Of a DNA stretch of 64,000 bases, positions 59,089 to 64,000 are shown piece by piece. The stretch is from Membranipora membranacea (Eukaryota; Bryozoa; Gymnolaemata; Cheilostomatida; Membraniporidae). The notes under the pieces are model-generated. The model was not told where the DNA came from and made no database searches. It saw nothing but the letters and a program-made list of their open reading frames with translations. The translations under genes and the position numbers were made by a program. The DNA is taken from positions 16,860,948 to 16,924,947 of the forward strand of contig OU612071.1 of NCBI GenBank assembly GCA_914767715.1, in the 5' to 3' direction. Within the stretch, counting starts at the first letter, position 1. Each line of letters opens with the position of its first letter.

Positions 59089-62000
59089 ATGTCCGCTCAC
59101 TGGAGAGATGTAGATTATTTTACATACTTACTGAAGGACTTAGACGGTGCCTGTTCAGCTCTGGAGTATATGGTAGATGATCTACATCTAGACAAAGATC
59201 ACACTGTCAGCATATTCCTCGATCACGCCGGATCAGAGGACTTTCTATGGAGTCTAGTCAAATTTCTGGGGAATACTAATCCAAGGTAAATAATGGGATA
59301 ACATAAAGAATTGATGGCGGCACTTTGTTTTAAAATCTTGTCTACGGGTCAATATTCAATCCTTACCAAGGTCTACGTGATTGTGACAGAATCAAGAATT
59401 TTGTATCATTCTAAAGTTCCCATTCTAGTTTAGATTACTGCTCTACAGGTTCATAACCAGCCTTTGGCCCACTGAATTTCACTCAAACGTGATGAGTGGG
59501 TAGGCCTAGTAAAAGGTACTGTTTTTCATTATTAGGCCTATTATGAAAATAGTACCTTTCCATCTCAACTTTGAGTGGAAATCAACAGGCTGTACGTTAA
59601 CCAAGAGCAGTATATGAACTTAGACTGATACTGAGAATGATACCAAATATCTGATTCTTAAGCCCTGGTTATGCATTGTTTAGCATCCGCTTCGAAATGA
59701 CGGATGTATCTTTAACTAGTTGGTCTTTATTTTGTAAACAAATGGTAGAAATAAATTACACTAGCTTACTATTTTTACCATGCCAGTGTTATGCTGTCTC
59801 TGATAAGATACTGTCTGTCAATATGATTTGTTGTTATGCTGAGTCAAGCATGTTTGACAACTTGTTGTGTTATCATGTTTGTTTCATCACTGCCCAACAG
59901 CAACACTAACCCCACTAATCTTTATTGAGTGTCCAGTTACTTAGGTGCCCCAATGTTGACCTTGCTGATGGTAGTAGCCTTTCATTATCGGACACATTCC
60001 CTGCAATCGGAGTGGTGATGTGGTTGATAATGAAATTCTACTACCATCAAGCCTGGCAGCGTTTGAACACTTAAAGTATATGTCCAGCTGTGTAAGTATG
60101 TACCTACGCTCTTAATTATGTACTGAGGAATAACTGAAGGCCAGTAGACCATGAAAAATGTCAGCATTGGTTTGTGGCTTAAAAAGCCTCTAACGGCTGA
60201 ATTGATATATTGTTTCGCCCCTCCTCACAAAGTTGTTTACAACTCATTCATTATACTATAACTCATAACGTGGGATATTGTATCTAACAGTGGTGGATTC
60301 AGAAGGGTGAGCGTGTAGAGTGTCCCTACTTTGAAATGATGATGAATTTACAGTCCTGAGTGTCGGTACCAGGGGATACAGGGGGGGCGACTTTTTATTA
60401 GAAACAGCCAAAATCGCCATCTGATCGCTCAATCAGTGAGTGAGCGATACCTGCTAGGCTCTCGCTTCCAAATCGCTCAGTCATTGATGGAACTATTTAC
60501 ATTCTGAGGGAGCGATTTGGGAGCGATTTTGTCTAACTGAAAGACTAAGTGAGTGATCATTGATAGCGATGTGATGGTGATAACTTGCTTTATTAAAGTA
60601 TCGCTCATTCTAATTGAGAGACCCCCCCTGGATCTCCATTATTTTTGCGATTGTTGCTCAAGTGTATTTACTTCAAATATCTTGACCCAATATTACTTGG
60701 ATTTTATCCCCTAGTAGCCAAAGGTAAATATCTACCCCTGAAATTATGGGCCTAATATAATACAATTCATTACCAGTAAAAAGTCAAATCAACTGCACTC
60801 ATTGTGAAGGACTGTTAAGTTTCATACAATACAAATTTCACTCTCTACTGAGATTAACAAGGATTGGATATGAATTAAATTATAAGTAAATCAATTTTTC
60901 ATGCTGACAATGTAAAAATATTGTATCGATCTATTGTATTTTGTGGTATTGAACCAGGATAATACATTCTTTTTAAATTATATTAGTGCAATTTGAAGTG
61001 AACAACTATGCTGCTACGTTCTAAAATATTACTTCAATGAAATCATTGACCGTGCTTATGACCCAATAAACTTTCGTCTCAAACGTAGTACCTAGCCATT
61101 TGCAGTGTAGACTGCGCCGCTCATTATTCACCAACTGTATTATCATGAGACCCCCCCCCCCCCATACATGTCACTTTTAAAAAGTTTCCCTATGAGCAAC
61201 AAAACTATGCCAATGTCTTATATTGCTCACAACCTTAAAATAAGTTTTTATTCAGTTGATTGATTGAAAACTCATCACATTTGCAGAGCTCTTTTGATGA
61301 GCAGCAGAACTATGTCACTTGTCCAATATTGCACACTACCTTAAAATTAGTTTTCAGTGGCTGATTCTGTTGATTGAGTGCAATCTGATTGTTATTGTCA
61401 CTTGTAGGGTCGCTGGTAATGCTGCTTACATACTCGGTACGCTGGCTGAGTCTGAGAGTGGACGACGTCGTGTTATATCGCTGACTGAGAGCCGACATGA
61501 TGAGAGAATGAGAATATTACCAGACTTAGTCTATCTACTCAGCTCTACTGACTCTGAGAGTGTGATGAACGCTGCGGGCACTATCGGTACCCTCGCTGAG
61601 TCAGACGAGGTTTGTTTCTCTCACTGACATCGAGGTTACACTATCAACATATATATCTGATCTATAGAGTCAATTTGGTAGCAGTACCTCATATGTACCC
61701 ACCCCTAAATATTAAAATTGAACACGGGTCATCTCACCACATTCCTTGTGATGGTACTACTACTAAGTGGATTAATTCACTCTCTATCAATCAGAGATAT
61801 ACCTGCAATAGTATATCACGTGATCAGTGTGTTTGTTTGTTAAAAATTAAGACCCTCTCTCCAGAGATGTTAACATAAAATAAAAAAAACTACTGGGTGC
61901 ATAAAATTGCTAAAAAGAGTACCCCTTGAGTGAGGTAAAAGCAAAAAATAAATAAATGAATATATAAAAACTAATACTGACTGACTTTATGTAACTTGTG

Positions 62001-63836
62001 TTACACAGCATCGCTTTGCCTCTTTTGTACACAGATAGTCGGCAACAAAGTCTCAATGGAATTATGGATTCCTAGTTTTTAAATTTGTGTCAGCAGCAGG
62101 CAGCCTCTTTCGAAATGGACTCAAGTATTTTCAGGAGATTGATGCTTGACCAACTGCCAGTGCCAGACAGAATACCTGAATGTATTTTCTGACAAGGGCC
62201 ATATATCTTAAAAGTTCCAACTTCATATGTGTTGCCGGTGCCCCGACAAAATGTACACACTAAACATAATCTGCATGCATTGTAACACCTTCAATATACC
62301 TGGTTGCGGCCATTTACCTATAAGGGTGCTTTGAGTTAACAATATTTTGTATTTTTCAGGGTAGAGACTGGTTACTACGGGAATCTTGTACACAACTAAT
62401 GGTGGAAAAGGTCACATCTTTACTGACCAATGAGAATGCCTGGACAGCCTCAAATGCAGCCTTAGTTCTTGCCAGACTCACCATATCAGAGCGGGGGTGT
62501 GAGCTACTTCTCGATAATCATTTTAATAAGATCATTCTCTCTCAGCTTATATGCTCCCTTGGAACAGATGAAGCAGGTTTGTTCATACTTTCATATGATA
62601 AGCCTTGATCTAAAAGTGTTAGATCCTAAATTGATGTCAAAAGTGTATTTTCTCATCCACTCAAACATTGATTTTACCTTCAGGGTGATACTTATGTCAA
62701 TGAAAGGTGTGCTCAGGCAGTGGCAGCATGTTGTCTGTACATCTTGCGGGCAATCTTCAGCTCTCTACAACAATTCTGATAGCAAAGACAAAGACATTGT
62801 CCCCTCCGTCAAGATTAGCAGTTATAGGGCCATCGCCGTACTGAGATGATAGAGCCTAGCAACCTAGCAACTCAAAGGTCATTTCAAGATGCTAGATTGT
62901 ACCAAAGAGCTGAAAGTCAGGGGTCGAAATTTGAAATATTTGTTTTGGATCTAGGACAGTAAAGTCGTTTTGCTTTTCTTCAACAGTAGATGTTTGTAAG
63001 TTAATTGTGGTTATGGGATAAGTGTCTACCATTTTCTCAGTTAAAGCTTCCTTCATGTTGTGTCGGCCCATTCGAAACTGCCGAACCTTATCACTGCGCC
63101 CCCAAATAAAGAGGGGCTTATTGATAAGGCTCCCAACTACTTGCTTATATATATCGTCACGGCCCTAACTATCTCGTACTTTTTAAATACCCAAATCCTC
63201 AACTATGTTGTGGCTATAAGGTTATTTGATTCCTTTCCCTGCCGTAAAAAGAAAACATACCCCCAAGTTTCAATACACACAAATATCTGCTTTTCACAAA
63301 CCATTATCTATCCAAAGCATTGAATCCTACTGTGGCTTATCCAAACCACATTATATGTAGATTAATAGTACTTACACAGTTTTCTCTCTTAATCGGTTTT
63401 GTGCTCCATTTGGAGGCTTATATTTTATTCCACCTACACTGGTCCACCCTTATCTATTCTGATGTTTACACTTAGCGTTGCACTCTCTGTCTGAATCATA
63501 GACGTAATGATAATATCAATGTTAGATTCAGGGACATAGTGTCTTCCAGTGCTGATTTTCGTGGCCACTCAGTGAGGTCCACTCTGAGTCGTCTGCAAAG
63601 GAGGACATATTATCATAGTTGATTTCAAAAAAATTCAGTCCGCTTTTTTTTACCCAACGTACCGATCACCTTTCAAGCTTCATTTGGTTACTTTTGTCCA
63701 TTGTCTCATCTTATTATCCATGTAACAGGTAGAGGGATGAATGCAGCCTTCGCTATCGGTCGACTTTGTGACATAACAAAAGGAAGAACCATGCTACTAA
63801 CTCTGCCTGAAGCTAATAAGATGGTCACTCATCTTG
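59089..63836 (+). CDS. ARM-repeat/FN3 protein, copy B, exons 1-4 (continues right of window)
   Basis: Exons 59089-59285, 61408-61609, 62360-62576 and 63729-63836, with the same phases as copy A. The protein is almost identical to copy A: I see one change in exon 2 (Glu for Val in LAESESGRRR) and none in the others. Splice sites here look stronger than in copy A (GTAAAT donor of exon 1, TTGTAG acceptor of exon 2), so B may be the better preserved copy. Exon 5 would start about 0.2 kb past the window end. Confidence 0.8.
60381..60628. mobile_element. MITE of the same family, copy B
   Basis: Counterpart of 11887-12130; ends GGGGGGCGACTTTTTATTAGAA and TTCTAATTGAGAGACCCCCC. Confidence 0.65.
61615..61850. 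repeat. ~220-bp interspersed repeat, copy B intron 2
   Basis: Duplicate of 13120-13350 with few changes. Confidence 0.7.
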
Positions 63837-64000
63837 GTATGTATTACTTTAATTTCGAATCCAATCATATTTATTGTTCAATTTAATTTAAACACTCTAA
63901 CCTAACAGATCCCTCCTCGCTTATCAACTTGATTGCCACGTGCTCATTTTCAAATTTCTTGAAGTTCTCAAGCCATGGAACCACTGGCTGAGGCTATCAT

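Larger units (their letters stand above)
47963..64000 (+). repeat. Large segmental duplication, copy B
   Basis: Partner of 1-15422. Extra material relative to copy A includes about 300 bp near 48182-48486 and the expanded block at 57326-58640. It lacks the SINE at 1346-1616 and the local duplication at 4557-4800. Confidence 0.95.

Overview
The window is animal nuclear DNA. It is AT-rich, and its genes are split by GT-AG introns of about 0.1 to 5 kb. One gene carries a complete caspase (p20 plus p10), a family confined to animals. tRNA-derived SINE heads, foldback/MITE-like elements and minisatellites are common in introns. An early-branching invertebrate such as a sponge would fit, but the sequence alone does not settle the taxon.

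Layout. A segment of at least 15.4 kb is present twice in the same orientation: copy A at 1-15422 and copy B at 47963-64000, offset 47.96 kb on the left and 48.58 kb on the right because of indels. Both copies run past the window edges. Each holds the 5' halves of two divergently transcribed genes about 4-5 kb apart. On the minus strand is a large LRR-ROCO-caspase gene. On the plus strand is a gene with ARM-type helical repeats followed by two fibronectin III domains.

The B copy of the minus-strand gene is complete (53757 down to 35322). I assembled 17 coding exons totalling 4851 nt, 1616 aa, with every intron phase matching. Domain order: N-terminal region (possibly ubiquitin-like), helical domain, LRRs, Roc GTPase, COR, linker, caspase with His1426 and Cys1469. 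The A copy shows only its first six exons (6399 down to 19).

The A copy of the plus-strand gene is complete (10620-25529, 14 coding exons, 2172 nt) but has one in-frame TGA in exon 6. The B copy shows exons 1-4 before the window ends.

Between the duplicated blocks (25.5-35.2 kb) there is little coding sequence: a possible membrane-anchor ORF, a signal-peptide exon, a basic 34-aa-repeat reading frame with dibasic sites and one stop codon, and a perfect 44-bp-arm hairpin. Two exons for membrane segments lie on the minus strand inside an intron of the ARM/FN3 gene.

Main point. The ROCO-caspase joins a GTPase switch, a ligand-type repeat domain and a protease in one chain, so by inference it could act as a single-protein death or immune receptor. 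Between the two copies its N-terminal exons differ by roughly 15-23% in protein, while the introns around them differ by only a few percent and the ARM/FN3 exons hardly at all. That is the pattern expected of a diversifying receptor. All divergence figures are counts by eye.
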